Positions 33,964 to 43,238 of a stretch of DNA of 64,000 bases are shown in pieces. The position numbers and the translations under genes are program-made. The notes under the pieces are model-generated. The model was not told the DNA's origin. It did no database searches and saw nothing but the letters and a program-made list of their open reading frames with translations. Source of the stretch: Mediterraneibacter butyricigenes (GTDB lineage Bacteria; Bacillota; Clostridia; Lachnospirales; Lachnospiraceae). The DNA lies in contig NZ_BHGK01000001.1 in the NCBI RefSeq assembly GCF_003574295.1, positions 310,001 to 374,000 of the forward strand, in the 5' to 3' direction. Every line of letters starts with the position of its first letter. The first letter of the stretch is position 1.

Positions 33964-34638
33964 TCAGGCACCCGGTTTCCATTCTTTCAGCAGACAGGCT
34001 TCCTCTAATCTTTCCACCTGTTCCCTCAGCGCCTTGTTTTCCTTTTGCAGTTCCTGAATATCATTCAGTACCGGATCCGGCAGATGGATCTGATCCATAT
34101 CTGATCTCGGAACTTTTTTATTATCCATCTTTACAATTCTTCCCGGAACACCGACTACAGTACAGTTCGGTGGAACCTCCTCAAGCACCACAGAACCGGC
34201 TCCGATCTTGGAATTTTCCCCGATTGTAAAAGAACCGATGATCTTCGCTCCCGCGCTGACCATGACATTGTCTTCCAGCGTAGGGTGACGCTTTCCCTGT
34301 TCTTTTCCGGTTCCCCCGAGAGTGACGCCCTGATAAAGGGTGACGTTGTTTCCGATGATCGTGGTCTCTCCGATGATCACTCCACTTCCATGGTCGATAA
34401 ACAAACCTTCTCCGATGGTCGCACCCGGATGAATCTCGATTCCTGTTTTTCTGGCAGCTCTCTGTGAAATCCATCTCGCCAGAAAATAATGTTTCTTTTT
34501 ATAAAGTCTGTGTGCAACCCTGTAATTCAGGATTACCTTAAAGCTGGGGTATAATAATACTTCCCAGTCGGATTTGATCGCGGGATCTCTCTCTCTGATT
34601 ACACTAATCTCATTTTTTACATAGGATAACATCCCCAT
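33964..34638 (-). CDS. cysE: Serine O-acetyltransferase
   Basis: 224 aa, converts serine and acetyl-CoA to O-acetylserine for cysteine synthesis. An N-terminal helical part (about 1-60) is followed by a left-handed beta-helix of hexapeptide repeats (about 65-165), with IHPGATIGEGLFIDHGSG, GVTLGGTGKEQGKRHP and GAGSVV. The long helical C-terminus (about 180-224) is coiled-coil-like. It is the first gene of the cysE-cysS-mrnC-rlmB run under a Cys T-box. AAGGAG precedes the ATG. Confidence 0.95.
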   Translation of the reverse strand: MGMLSYVKNEISVIRERDPAIKSDWEVLLYPSFKVILNYRVAHRLYKKKHYFLARWISQRAARKTGIEIHPGATIGEGLFIDHGSGVIIGETTIIGNNVTLYQGVTLGGTGKEQGKRHPTLEDNVMVSAGAKIIGSFTIGENSKIGAGSVVLEEVPPNCTVVGVPGRIVKMDNKKVPRSDMDQIHLPDPVLNDIQELQKENKALREQVERLEEACLLKEWKPGA

Positions 34639-34694
34639 AATTCCATCTCCTTAATTTCTCAATTCTCATAACACTAATCGTATGACTGGAAACT

Positions 34695-34957
34695 AAAAAA
34701 ACTTCGTCTCAAAAAAGAGACGAAGTCTAATCCGCGGTTCCACTCTTCATAGAGGTTCTCTGATAAGCAAACCCTCCACTCGATACACGTAACGTGTGTC
34801 AAACGTATCCGGATACTTCAGATCTTCTCCGGATCAACTCCCGAATGCACTTCACATTTTCTTCCCTTAAGACCGCTTTCAGCCGGTGACGCTCTCTCTC
34901 TGGCAGTTCCAAAAATGCTACTCTTTTCGTTCAAAGTCTTTTTCTTTTCAAACTCTA
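34695..34957 (-). promoter_or_regulatory. T-box leader, predicted specificity Cys
   Basis: On the minus strand the leader holds a stem I with AAG TGC ATTC (specifier TGC, 34847-34849), the conserved T-box AGAGTGGAACCGCGG (34732-34746) and a terminator ACTTCGTCTC/GAGACGAAGT with a T7 tail (34694-34726). The TGC specifier is a Cys codon. Uncharged tRNA-Cys should block the terminator and allow cysE and cysS expression. Specifier assignment is by eye. Confidence 0.88.
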
Positions 34958-34963
34958 CTCTTA

Positions 34964-34992
34964 ATATTATGCAACTTCCGCGATTTTGTCAA
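34964..34992 (-). promoter_or_regulatory. Promoter of the Cys T-box operon
   Basis: Consensus TTGACA (34987-34992), a 17-nt spacer and TAATAT (34964-34969), just ahead of the T-box leader. Confidence 0.75.
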
Positions 34993-35102
34993 TCGCTTTT
35001 CGCCAATCTTTTGCATATTTTCCTGCACATTTTTTATTTGCTTTCTATCATGCCGGAATTACATTTTGACATTTTTCAGGCTCTTTGATTCACACAGAAT
35101 GT

Positions 35103-35123
35103 AATGTCTGCTAATCAGACATT
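35103..35123. other. Inverted repeat downstream of the acetyltransferase gene
   Basis: AATGTCTG/CAGACATT with a 5-nt loop, about 20 nt past the acetyltransferase stop. It has T's only on the plus-strand side, where no gene precedes it. The rest of 34993-35141 shows nothing recognisable. Confidence 0.4.
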
Positions 35124-35141
35124 TTACTAAGTAACCATGCA

Positions 35142-36362
35142 TTATACAATCTCATTTAAAAATACCGGTGCCAGCGGAATCAGCTTCTTCCACTCTTCTA
35201 TAAAACGATCCGTCAGAACCATTCCCTGCATTGTTTCTTGTTCCAATGCCAGTTCCGTTGGATTTTTCACCCCAAAGATCAGTTCGGTCAGCACATCCAC
35301 CGGAAGCACTGCAAAAGAATCTTCCGTCTCTGTCACCTCTGTTGTCTCTTCTCCTGCCGGGCTTTTCAGACGATACACTCTGCTGTTTTGCTGCAGGATC
35401 GGATCGATCACCGCAAAGGCACAGTCCACCTCTTCCGCCTCTTTTGCCTGCAAACAGGATAACAGGGTTGACAAATGAAGGGCTCTTGCCATGATCATCG
35501 GAACTTTTTTCGCCTGCCCGCCTTCCCTCCAAGGATAGACCAGACAGGATGTCTCCTCATCTTTTGTCAGTTCCCGGATCATTTCCCGGACACATTCTTC
35601 ATATCCCGGAAGCGTCAGAGGTTCTCTGATTTCCCACTCCCCCTCGTTTGCATAGGCTGCTATTGCAACCAGTTTTTCTCCTTCATACGCCAGAAGGATC
35701 CCTCCGTTTTCACTTTGCTGTTCCAGAATCATGGTCTGATAATATGCCGTATCCCTCACCGCATACACCCGATATCTTTCTCCGGTACACTCTGTAAAGA
35801 AAGCTGCCAGGTCTTCGGCGTCCGACCATCGTGCATCCCGGATACGATATTTATCCGACTTCGTCTGCACTTCCAACGCCGACGGGTTTCCTGCCTTCCC
35901 GGCGTTTGCTGTCATTCCACCGCAAAGTTCACTCTGATCCTGTTCATAGATAAACCGGAAATCATAGGGCAGATAAATCTCTTTTGCCGCCGGCATCAGG
36001 AACGTAAATGGTTCTTTCTTCCGATACATTTCTTCCATGGTTCTCACCAGAAGTTCCCGCATGTATCCCCGTTTCCGGCAGGATTCCCTGGTCGCAACTC
36101 CAATGATATAGTGGGTCATTTCCTGACGGTCTGCAATCTGAAGCGGATAGGGATTTAACTGAATCATGGAAACGATTTCCGCTTCATCCCCATTCTCTTT
36201 CTCCGGCACATTTTCCTCATCTTCGATCACATAGATGTCATTGTCCCGGGTCTTGATAAAATAATAATAATCCAGAAATTCCCGGGTATCTTCTGAGAAC
36301 ACCTCTTCCCACAGTGCTCTTGTTCTTCCCTTTTCCTCTACTGCAAGCTTTTTGATCTTCAT
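35142..36362 (-). CDS. GNAT-family N-acetyltransferase, Eis-like layout
   Basis: 406 aa. The N-terminal GNAT fold (about 1-150) includes HYIIGVATRESCRKRGYMRELL, the acetyl-CoA pyrophosphate loop (R-x-x-G-Y). A second GNAT-like half (about 160-290) and a C-terminal sterol-carrier-like part (about 300-400) give the three-part Eis pattern. Substrate unknown. The start at 36362 avoids a 16-residue extension that overlaps ispF; it follows ispF by 19 nt, so both share a transcript. Confidence 0.8.
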   Translation of the reverse strand: MKIKKLAVEEKGRTRALWEEVFSEDTREFLDYYYFIKTRDNDIYVIEDEENVPEKENGDEAEIVSMIQLNPYPLQIADRQEMTHYIIGVATRESCRKRGYMRELLVRTMEEMYRKKEPFTFLMPAAKEIYLPYDFRFIYEQDQSELCGGMTANAGKAGNPSALEVQTKSDKYRIRDARWSDAEDLAAFFTECTGERYRVYAVRDTAYYQTMILEQQSENGGILLAYEGEKLVAIAAYANEGEWEIREPLTLPGYEECVREMIRELTKDEETSCLVYPWREGGQAKKVPMIMARALHLSTLLSCLQAKEAEEVDCAFAVIDPILQQNSRVYRLKSPAGEETTEVTETEDSFAVLPVDVLTELIFGVKNPTELALEQETMQGMVLTDRFIEEWKKLIPLAPVFLNEIV

Positions 36363-36381
36363 GTCCTTTTTATTTCTCCTG

Positions 36382-36918
36382 CTATCTTCCGCATCCCGGG
36401 CATCCGGCACAACCTTCCTGCGGAGTCACATCCACACTGTAACGGGTCATTTTTTCCAGAGAACAGATTGCCTGAGAAGAAATGCCTTCTCCGCTCCCCG
36501 TAAATCCAAGTCCCTCTTCCGTCGTCGCCTTGATATTGATCTGATCCAACTCCAGTCCCAGCGTCTTTGCAATATTCTCCCGCATCTTAGGAATATGCGG
36601 TGCCATCTTAGGCTTTTGCGCAATGATCGTGGCATCTATATTTTCCACCACATACAGTTCCTCTTCCAGAAGTTCACCCACTCTTTTCAAGAGCTCCAGA
36701 CTGGAAGCACCTTCGTATTTCGGGTCTGTATCCGGGAAATGTTTTCCGATATCTCCCATTGCCGCTGCTCCAAGCATTGCATCCATAATCGCATGAAGTA
36801 AAACATCTGCATCCGAATGGCCCAGCAGTCCTTTTTCATAAGGGATCTCTACTCCTCCCAGAATCAGCGCCCGATCCGGCACCAGTCGATGTACGTCATA
36901 TCCTAATCCAACTCGCAT
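36382..36918 (-). CDS. ispF: 2-C-methyl-D-erythritol 2,4-cyclodiphosphate synthase with Cys tail
   Basis: 178 aa, fifth step of the MEP isoprenoid pathway. DVHRL and [11 protein letters not shown] give the zinc ligands (Asp8, His10 and His in GHSD), and [16 protein letters not shown] closes the substrate site. The core ends near residue 157; about 20 extra residues carry CAGCPGCGR, a cysteine cluster not needed for catalysis. ispG lies in the same window at 62960. Ribosome site AGAGGAG. It is upstream of the acetyltransferase gene. Confidence 0.94.
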   Translation of the reverse strand: MRVGLGYDVHRLVPDRALILGGVEIPYEKGLLGHSDADVLLHAIMDAMLGAAAMGDIGKHFPDTDPKYEGASSLELLKRVGELLEEELYVVENIDATIIAQKPKMAPHIPKMRENIAKTLGLELDQINIKATTEEGLGFTGSGEGISSQAICSLEKMTRYSVDVTPQEGCAGCPGCGR

Positions 36919-37031
36919 CTGTTATCTCCTCTCTGCACAGTCTGAAATTTATAAATAACTGTTCCAAGTATCTTTGCAATTCAATTTTTATTTTATCATG
37001 ACATGCACTGATAAAACATCCTAATTTTTTG

Positions 37032-37100
37032 GTTATAAGGCAAAATGTGTTGATAAAAGCCATTACCTTCCCGCAAAAGGTTGCAACAGGAACCGCTTAC
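37032..37100 (-). repeat. 69-nt intergenic repeat, copy B
   Basis: On the minus strand it matches copy A (21028-21096) at 60 of 69 positions with transitions only. It lies 113 nt upstream of ispF and before the tRNA terminator. The segment ACCTTTTGCGGGAAGGT can form a 5-bp stem (ACCTT/AAGGT). Confidence 0.8.
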
Positions 37101-37162
37101 AATTCCGTTTTTCGAAACCCAAAAAAGTCCTCAATGAAAACAGAATCTTGCCCTAACAAAAG

Positions 37163-37191
37163 AAAAAAGTCCGTATAAAACTTATACAGAC
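37163..37191 (-). terminator. Terminator of the tRNA-Val/tRNA-Met operon
   Basis: Stem GTCTGTATA/TATACGGAC (one wobble) and TTTTTT on the minus strand, 10 nt past tRNA-Met. Confidence 0.85.
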
Positions 37192-37200
37192 CTTTCGAAG

Positions 37201-37274
37201 TAGCGGAAACTGGATTTGAACCAGCGACACCACGGGTATGAACCGTGTGCTCTAGCCAACTGAGCTATTCCGCC
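37201..37274 (-). tRNA. tRNA-Met (anticodon CAT)
   Basis: 74 nt. Acceptor GGCGGAA/TTCCGCT with a terminal G-U, D arm GCTC/GAGC, anticodon stem CACGG/CCGTG with loop TTCATAC, and T arm GCTGG TTCAAAT CCAGT. The G-C rich 3-bp run of initiators is absent from the anticodon stem, so this is the elongator type; a lysidine-modified Ile isoacceptor cannot be excluded. Downstream of tRNA-Val in one transcript. Confidence 0.9.
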
Positions 37275-37325
37275 ATATGAAGTGCACCGCAGTATGAATC
37301 ATACCTGGCACTTTTTTGAAAACGA

Positions 37326-37398
37326 TGGGACCTACAGGGCTCGAACCTGTGACCCTCTGCTTGTAAGGCAGATGCTCTCCCAGCTGAGCTAAGATCCC
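37326..37398 (-). tRNA. tRNA-Val (anticodon TAC)
   Basis: 73 nt. Acceptor GGGATCT/AGGTCCC (one wobble) with discriminator A, D arm GCTC/GAGC, anticodon stem TCTGC/GCAGA with loop CTTACAA, and T arm ACAGG TTCGAGC CCTGT. First gene of the Val-Met tRNA pair. Confidence 0.95.
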
Positions 37399-37445
37399 AT
37401 ACTTTTCATAGCTTGCGAAGTGCTTTATCCGCAACCCGCTTTGCT

Positions 37446-37475
37446 ATTATACAATTAATTTCAAACAAATGTCAA
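37446..37475 (-). promoter_or_regulatory. Promoter of the tRNA-Val/tRNA-Met operon
   Basis: Consensus TTGACA (37470-37475), an 18-nt spacer and consensus TATAAT (37446-37451), 47 nt upstream of tRNA-Val. Confidence 0.8.
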
Positions 37476-37518
37476 CACTTTTTTTCAAAAATTTTAAAGA
37501 ACTTTTTTCAAGGCTTTT

Positions 37519-37574
37519 TCCGGGGAAACTGTCACGGAATTTCTCACGGAATTTTCCGCCCCAAAATCCCCGGA
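37519..37574. other. Inverted repeat downstream of purL
   Basis: TCCGGGGA/TCCCCGGA arms (8 bp) enclose two direct copies of CACGGAATTT. There is no T tract, so it is not a standard terminator. The rest of 37476-37628 shows no other signal. Confidence 0.45.
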
Positions 37575-37628
37575 TACTCGTCTTTTTCTTTCTCACAGAT
37601 CCTTTATCAAACTATCAAATTCAAAGAT

Positions 37629-40600
37629 TTACCTGAAATAGTTCACACCGGATTCAAAAATCTTCAGATCCTGTTCGCCATAGATATTGATTGCCACAGA
37701 ATCTCCTCTTCGCTCTGAATGTGCCATCTTTCCAAGCACTCTTCCGTCCGGACTCGTGATTCCTTCGATTGCGCCGTAAGATCCGTTTACGTTCCACTCT
37801 TCGTCCATCGTGATCTGTCCGTTCGGATCGCAGTATCTGGTCGCAATCTGTCCGTTCTCTTCCAATTGTTTTAACCAGGCTTCGCTTGCCACAAATCTAC
37901 CCTCACCGTGAGAGGCCGGATTGGTATAGACTCCCCCGAGTTCTGCGCCTGCAAGCCATGGGGATTTGTTGGTCATCACTTTGGTATATACCATCTTGGA
38001 AATATGACGTCCGATCGTATTGTAAGTCAACGTTGGGGCATCTTCTGCCTGTCCGGTGATCTTGCCGTAAGGAACCAGTCCCAGCTTGATCAGAGCCTGG
38101 AATCCGTTACAGATTCCAAGTGCCAGTCCGTCCTGTTCATTCAGAAGTTTTTCTACTGCTTCTTTAATCTTCGCATTCTGGAATGCTGTCGCAAAGAATT
38201 TTGCCGATCCGTCCGGTTCATCTCCGGCACTGAATCCACCCGGGAACATCATGATCTGAGCTTTTGCGATCGCTGCTTCGAATTCTGCCACGGAGTCTCT
38301 GATGTCTGCCGCATCCAGATTCTTAAATACCTTTGTAATCACCTTTGCACCGGCACGTTCAAAGGCTTTTGCACTGTCGTATTCACAGTTTGTACCCGGA
38401 AATACCGGAATAAATACGGTCGGCTGGCCAATCTTGTGACTGCAGATATGTACCTTGTCCGTCCGGAACAGCTTTGTCTCCACTTCTTTTTCTTCGCTTG
38501 CTTCAGACTTGGTTGCAAACACATTTTCCAGTGTCTTTTTCCATGCTTCCTCTGCCTCATCCAGTGCGATCTTCACTTCACCGTAGACCAGAACCGGCTC
38601 TTCTGTCACTGTACCGACAACCTCGTAATCTGCCTGTAACTGATCCAGACTGTCCGCTTTTACTTCTGCCAGAATTTCTCCGAAACCTGTCTCAAACAAC
38701 GTTTCTTTCGAAAGAGACGGATCCACTTTCACACCCATCTTGTTTCCAAATGCCATCTTGGCAAATGCGGCTGCCAGACCGTGACGATCCAAAACATACG
38801 CAGACATGATTCTTCCCGCACGGATATCTTCTGTTACATGTCCATACTGTTCCATTACTTTTTCATATACCGGCAGATCATAAGCATCCCGTGCAATCCG
38901 GATTCTGACCAGTTTGTTTCCGGCACTCTTAAGTTCCGGTGTGATCACATCTTTTTCTGTCGCCATATCCACTGCAAAGGATACCAGCGTCGGTGGCACA
39001 TCGATCTCCTGGAAAGTTCCGGACATACTGTCCTTTCCTCCGATGGCCGGAAGTCCAAATCCAAGCTGTGCCTCATAAGCACCCAGAAGTGCTGCAAACG
39101 GCTGACTCCAGCGTTTTGGATCTTCTGTCATTCTGCGGAAATATTCCTGAAAAGTAAAACGGATCTTCCGGTAATCTCCACCCGCTGCCACAATCTTTGC
39201 CACAGATTCTACGACTGCATAAACCGCTCCATGATACGGACTCCAGCTGGACAGATAAGGATCAAATCCATAACTCATCATGGATACACTGTCTGTGGTT
39301 CCGTTCATCACCGGAACTTTTGCGATCATGGTCTGTGTCTCTGTCATCTGATATTTTCCGCCGTGAGGCATAAACACAGATCCGGCACCAATAGAGCCAT
39401 CAAACATCTCCACCAGTCCCTTCTGGGAGCACACATTCAGATCACTCAGTAAGTTCAGCCAGGTTTCCTTTACTTCACCCCTCACTTCTTTCGGAAGGAA
39501 CAGGCTTTCTTCTTTTTTCGGAAGTTCTACTTCTACATTGGTTTCCTGGTGCGCACCATTTGTATCCAGAAATGCACGGGAAAGATTGACAATCTCTTTT
39601 CCTCTCCATACCAGAACCAGTCTCGGTTTCTCTGTTACAACGGCAACCTCTGTTGCTTCCAGGTTTTCTTCTTTTGCATAAGCCAGGAACTGTTCTACGT
39701 CTTTCGGATCGACTACAACAGCCATACGTTCCTGAGACTCGGAAATTGCGATCTCCGTTCCGTCCAGTCCGGCATATTTCTTTTTCACTTTATCCAGATC
39801 TACGATCAGACCGTCTGCCAGTTCTCCGATTGCCACTGACACTCCGCCTGCTCCGAAATCATTACATTTCTTGATCAGATGGCTGACTTCTTCCCGTCTG
39901 AACAGTCTCTGGATCTTACGCTCTGTCGGCGGATTTCCTTTCTGAACCTCCGCGCCACAGGTTTCAATGGATTCCTCGGTATGTACTTTTGAGGATCCGG
40001 TGGCGCCTCCACAGCCGTCTCTTCCGGTTCGTCCGCCCAGAAGGATGATTGCATCTCCCGGATCTGACGTCTCACGAATCACCGCACGACGCGGAGCAGC
40101 TCCCATAACCGCACCGATTTCCATACGTTTTGCAACATAATCCGGGTGATAAATTTCTTTTACCAGTCCCGTTGCCAGTCCGATCTGGTTTCCATAAGAA
40201 CTGTAACCGCTTGCTGCTCCCCGTACCAGTTTCTTCTGCGGAAGCTTTCCTTTCAGTGTCTCTGCCACCGAAACCGTCGGATCTGCCGCACCGGTCACAC
40301 GCATTGCCTGATATACATAAGTTCTTCCTGACAGCGGATCACGGATTGCACCGCCAAGGCAGGTTGCAGCTCCACCAAAAGGCTCAATCTCTGTCGGATG
40401 GTTATGTGTCTCATTTTTAAAGTTAATCAGCCATTCTTCTGTCTTTCCGCTTACTTTGATCGGAACAACAATACTGCATGCATTGATCTCATCCGATTCT
40501 TCCTGATCCTGAAGTTTTCCTTCTTTTTTCAGTTTCCGCATCGCCATCAATGCCAGATCCATCAGACAGATAAACTTGTCTTTGCGATCTCCGTACATGT

Positions 40601-41387
40601 CCTGATGGTCTTTCACATATTGCTGATAAGTCTTTTCGATTGGTGCTTTATAATCTCCCTCATCAATCTTTACCTCTTTTAATTCCGTGGAAAAAGTCGT
40701 ATGACGACAATGATCTGACCAGTAAGTATCCAGAACCCGGATCTCTGTCACTGACGGATCCCTTTTTTCTTCTTCCGTAAAATAATGCTGAATATGCTGA
40801 AAATCCTTGAATGTCATTGCCAGTCCCAGAGAATCATACAGTGCTTTTAACGCGGTTTCATCCATCCGACAGAAGCCTTCATACGTCTTGATATCTTCCG
40901 GTTCTTCAAATTCTGTCACCAGTGTTTCCGGTTTTTCCAGTCCTGTCTCTCGGGAATCCACCGGGTTGATACAGTGATTCTTAATGGCAGCCAGTTCCTC
41001 TTCCGTAATCTTTCCCCGAATCACATAGGTCACAGCCGTTTTGATCACCGGCTTTTCATCTTCTTTAATAAACTGGACGCACTGCTCCGCAGAATCTGCT
41101 CTCTGATCGAACTGGCCTGGAAGAAATTCTACAGAAAAAACTGTATCTTCCTCATCTCTCGGAAAATCTTCCTGATACAGAAAATCTACCGGCGGCTCTG
41201 CAAACACACCTCTGCAAGCTTTTTCAAATGTATCCTCCTCTATATTTTCCACATCATATCGAATCAGCTCCCGCACTCCGGTCACTGCCATAATTCCAAG
41301 ATAGTGTCTGATTTCGTGTCGTAACGCCTTTGCCTGTACAGCAAACTCTGGTTTCTTTTCAACATAAACACGTCTTACCTGTCCCAT
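37629..41387 (-). CDS. purL: Phosphoribosylformylglycinamidine synthase, single-chain PurL
   Basis: 1252 aa, ATP-dependent FGAM synthesis in purine biosynthesis. This is the large form, with N-terminal PurS-like part, synthetase core (EPFGGAATCLGGAIRD, GNPPTERKIQR, FGAGGVSVAIGELADG) and a C-terminal glutaminase whose Cys is in ALGICNGFQALIKLG, with PASHGEGRF for the partner His. Most Bacilli use three separate proteins; the fused form is usual in this clostridial group. The second of two adjacent ATGs is preferred because AGGAGG is 5 nt upstream of it. No other pur gene is adjacent. Confidence 0.96.
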   Translation of the reverse strand: MGQVRRVYVEKKPEFAVQAKALRHEIRHYLGIMAVTGVRELIRYDVENIEEDTFEKACRGVFAEPPVDFLYQEDFPRDEEDTVFSVEFLPGQFDQRADSAEQCVQFIKEDEKPVIKTAVTYVIRGKITEEELAAIKNHCINPVDSRETGLEKPETLVTEFEEPEDIKTYEGFCRMDETALKALYDSLGLAMTFKDFQHIQHYFTEEEKRDPSVTEIRVLDTYWSDHCRHTTFSTELKEVKIDEGDYKAPIEKTYQQYVKDHQDMYGDRKDKFICLMDLALMAMRKLKKEGKLQDQEESDEINACSIVVPIKVSGKTEEWLINFKNETHNHPTEIEPFGGAATCLGGAIRDPLSGRTYVYQAMRVTGAADPTVSVAETLKGKLPQKKLVRGAASGYSSYGNQIGLATGLVKEIYHPDYVAKRMEIGAVMGAAPRRAVIRETSDPGDAIILLGGRTGRDGCGGATGSSKVHTEESIETCGAEVQKGNPPTERKIQRLFRREEVSHLIKKCNDFGAGGVSVAIGELADGLIVDLDKVKKKYAGLDGTEIAISESQERMAVVVDPKDVEQFLAYAKEENLEATEVAVVTEKPRLVLVWRGKEIVNLSRAFLDTNGAHQETNVEVELPKKEESLFLPKEVRGEVKETWLNLLSDLNVCSQKGLVEMFDGSIGAGSVFMPHGGKYQMTETQTMIAKVPVMNGTTDSVSMMSYGFDPYLSSWSPYHGAVYAVVESVAKIVAAGGDYRKIRFTFQEYFRRMTEDPKRWSQPFAALLGAYEAQLGFGLPAIGGKDSMSGTFQEIDVPPTLVSFAVDMATEKDVITPELKSAGNKLVRIRIARDAYDLPVYEKVMEQYGHVTEDIRAGRIMSAYVLDRHGLAAAFAKMAFGNKMGVKVDPSLSKETLFETGFGEILAEVKADSLDQLQADYEVVGTVTEEPVLVYGEVKIALDEAEEAWKKTLENVFATKSEASEEKEVETKLFRTDKVHICSHKIGQPTVFIPVFPGTNCEYDSAKAFERAGAKVITKVFKNLDAADIRDSVAEFEAAIAKAQIMMFPGGFSAGDEPDGSAKFFATAFQNAKIKEAVEKLLNEQDGLALGICNGFQALIKLGLVPYGKITGQAEDAPTLTYNTIGRHISKMVYTKVMTNKSPWLAGAELGGVYTNPASHGEGRFVASEAWLKQLEENGQIATRYCDPNGQITMDEEWNVNGSYGAIEGITSPDGRVLGKMAHSERRGDSVAINIYGEQDLKIFESGVNYFR

Positions 41388-41518
41388 CATGTCCTCCTAA
41401 TGATCTTTCCTCGGTTCACAACTCTTGTTTCTCTGCTGCAACTTCTTGTCTTCGTTTTACAAGCTTTGCCTCAAGTATATCACGATTATTTTCATTAGTA
41501 TAATTAATAGAATTAAAT

Positions 41519-42217
41519 TTATTTATAATCTATGCTAATTTTTCTTACAAGCCCACAGATTGCGGACACCCCAAGCAGTGCCGCTCCAAAGATTTTGCCA
41601 ATTCGAAGTGTCATATCCAAGAAGAACCCTTCCGGAAGAATCCGGATCATATAGTCCGTCTCCGGATCCAACAGCCAGAGATCATTATTAAAAAACAGCT
41701 CATGAAATTTTGTAAACACCGCCGTAAAATCTCTGGATATCAGGAATCCCAGCACCAGCAATATCAGGAAAAAGACCGACACTGCCAGAAACCAGGATCT
41801 GGTGAGACATTCTTTCAGATCTACCTTCCAGCGGATCAGAAGCCCCAGACAGATTGCCATCAGTACAAGACAACATCGCCTCAGAAACAGTCCGCCGAGG
41901 AACAGATTCTTTACATCCGCCATATGTAGCCTATCCTGTTCGTTAAAGAAATCCTGAACCTTCCAGTCTACGACAGTCGTAATAGAAAGTTCCTTCTTTT
42001 TCCCGATCAGATATTTCATCATCGTGCGCGTCACTTTCATGACTTCTTTGGGTTCCATATGAACCTCGGAATAAACATCATATTTGTCATACTCTTTTCT
42101 GTAAAAGGAATAATCCCCATACGCCGCATATTGAAAAGATGTGATCAGAATCACAAGAATCATCGCCAGCGCCAGGATCAGTCCTGTTACGGATTGTAAC
42201 ACTTTCTTTTGTTGCAT
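41519..42217 (-). CDS. DUF1461/TIGR01906 integral membrane protein
   Basis: 232 aa. A first membrane segment (about 8-30), an exported loop (about 31-105: YDVYSEVHMEP, KEVMKVTRTMMKYLIGKK), then three more segments (about 107-130, 143-165 and 205-222) give the TIGR01906 pattern. Function unknown. The start at 42217 has GGAGAG upstream; a longer frame would overlap the LysR promoter. It is divergent from the LysR-type gene, a common regulator-target layout. Confidence 0.85.
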   Translation of the reverse strand: MQQKKVLQSVTGLILALAMILVILITSFQYAAYGDYSFYRKEYDKYDVYSEVHMEPKEVMKVTRTMMKYLIGKKKELSITTVVDWKVQDFFNEQDRLHMADVKNLFLGGLFLRRCCLVLMAICLGLLIRWKVDLKECLTRSWFLAVSVFFLILLVLGFLISRDFTAVFTKFHELFFNNDLWLLDPETDYMIRILPEGFFLDMTLRIGKIFGAALLGVSAICGLVRKISIDYK

Positions 42218-42232
42218 TTTCTTTCTCTCCAC

Positions 42233-42261
42233 TTTACATTCTTTTCTTTTCGTCTTATAAT
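42233..42261 (+). promoter_or_regulatory. Promoter of the LysR-type gene
   Basis: TTTACA (42233-42238), a 17-nt spacer and consensus TATAAT (42256-42261), 32 nt before the start codon. Confidence 0.7.
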
Positions 42262-42292
42262 ACACTTATCTTTTATTAGGAGGACTTATGAT

Positions 42293-43165
42293 ATGGATAT
42301 TAATTACGAACTTTATAAGGTCTTTTATTATGTTGCTTTATCTCTCAGCTTTTCCGAAGCTTCCAAGCATCTGTTCATCTCCCAGTCTGCCGTCAGTCAG
42401 TCTATCAAGACGCTGGAACGCAAACTGGACCAGAAGCTGTTTATCCGAAGTACCAAACGGGTTCAGCTTACTCCGGAAGGCGAGATCTTACTGCGCCATA
42501 TCGAACCTGCCATGAATCTGATCCAGCGTGGGGAAGCACAGCTTACCGACGCCGCAAAGACCGGAGGACAGATCCGGATCGGTGCCAGTGACACCATCTG
42601 CCGTTATTTCCTGGTTCCTTACCTGGAACGTTTCCATAAGGAATTTCCCCATGTCCACATCAAGGTCCTGAACCAGACTTCCATCCGATGTGTGGAACTT
42701 CTGGAAACCGGTCAGGTGGATCTGATCGTAGTCAATTATCCCAACTCCTATTTAAGTAACGTCTCTTCGATCAAGAAAATCCGTACTTTCCGGGATATTT
42801 TCATCGCAAACCAGGCGTTCTCAGAACTGAAAGACCGAAAGCTTTCTTTCAAAGAGCTTTCCCAGTATCCCATCCTGATGCTGGATCGCAAGAGTACCAC
42901 CAGTGAATTCCTTCACCGTCTGTTTTTACAGCATCAACTGGATCTTGTTCCGGAAGTCGAACTCAGCAGTAATGATCTGCTGATCGACCTTGCCCGGATC
43001 GGTCTTGGCATCGCTTTCATTCCGGATTATTGCCTGAAAGAAGTTTCTTCTGATCTGTTTGAAGTAAAGACTCAGGAAACACTGCCGGAACGTGAACTGG
43101 TCGTTGCCTACTCTGAACAGATTCCTGTCTCCAAAGCAACTCAGGCTTTCCTGAATTACTTTTAA
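42293..43165 (+). CDS. LysR-type transcriptional regulator
   Basis: 290 aa. The N-terminal winged helix (about 4-62: YYVALSLSFSEASKHLF, SQSAVSQSIKTLE, LFIRSTKRVQLTPEG) is followed by the periplasmic-binding-like effector domain (about 88-290: IRIGASDTICRYFLVPYL, IGLGIAFIPDYCL). Effector unknown. The ATG at 42293 lies 9 nt after AGGAGG. An upstream frame would run through the promoter. It may control the divergent DUF1461 gene or itself. Confidence 0.92.
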   Translation: MDINYELYKVFYYVALSLSFSEASKHLFISQSAVSQSIKTLERKLDQKLFIRSTKRVQLTPEGEILLRHIEPAMNLIQRGEAQLTDAAKTGGQIRIGASDTICRYFLVPYLERFHKEFPHVHIKVLNQTSIRCVELLETGQVDLIVVNYPNSYLSNVSSIKKIRTFRDIFIANQAFSELKDRKLSFKELSQYPILMLDRKSTTSEFLHRLFLQHQLDLVPEVELSSNDLLIDLARIGLGIAFIPDYCLKEVSSDLFEVKTQETLPERELVVAYSEQIPVSKATQAFLNYF

Positions 43166-43238
43166 TATTTCTGAATATATCAGAATATTATGATTCTTTC
43201 ATGATAGCACGCAATTGCCACACAAACAAAGTATTTTT

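Noticed and set aside
37519-37574. Inverted repeat as purL terminator
   Set aside because: There is no T tract on the purL strand and it lies over 50 nt from the stop.
41388-41518. Possible purine riboswitch ahead of purL
   Set aside because: No three-way junction or conserved loop bases could be found in the 130 nt.
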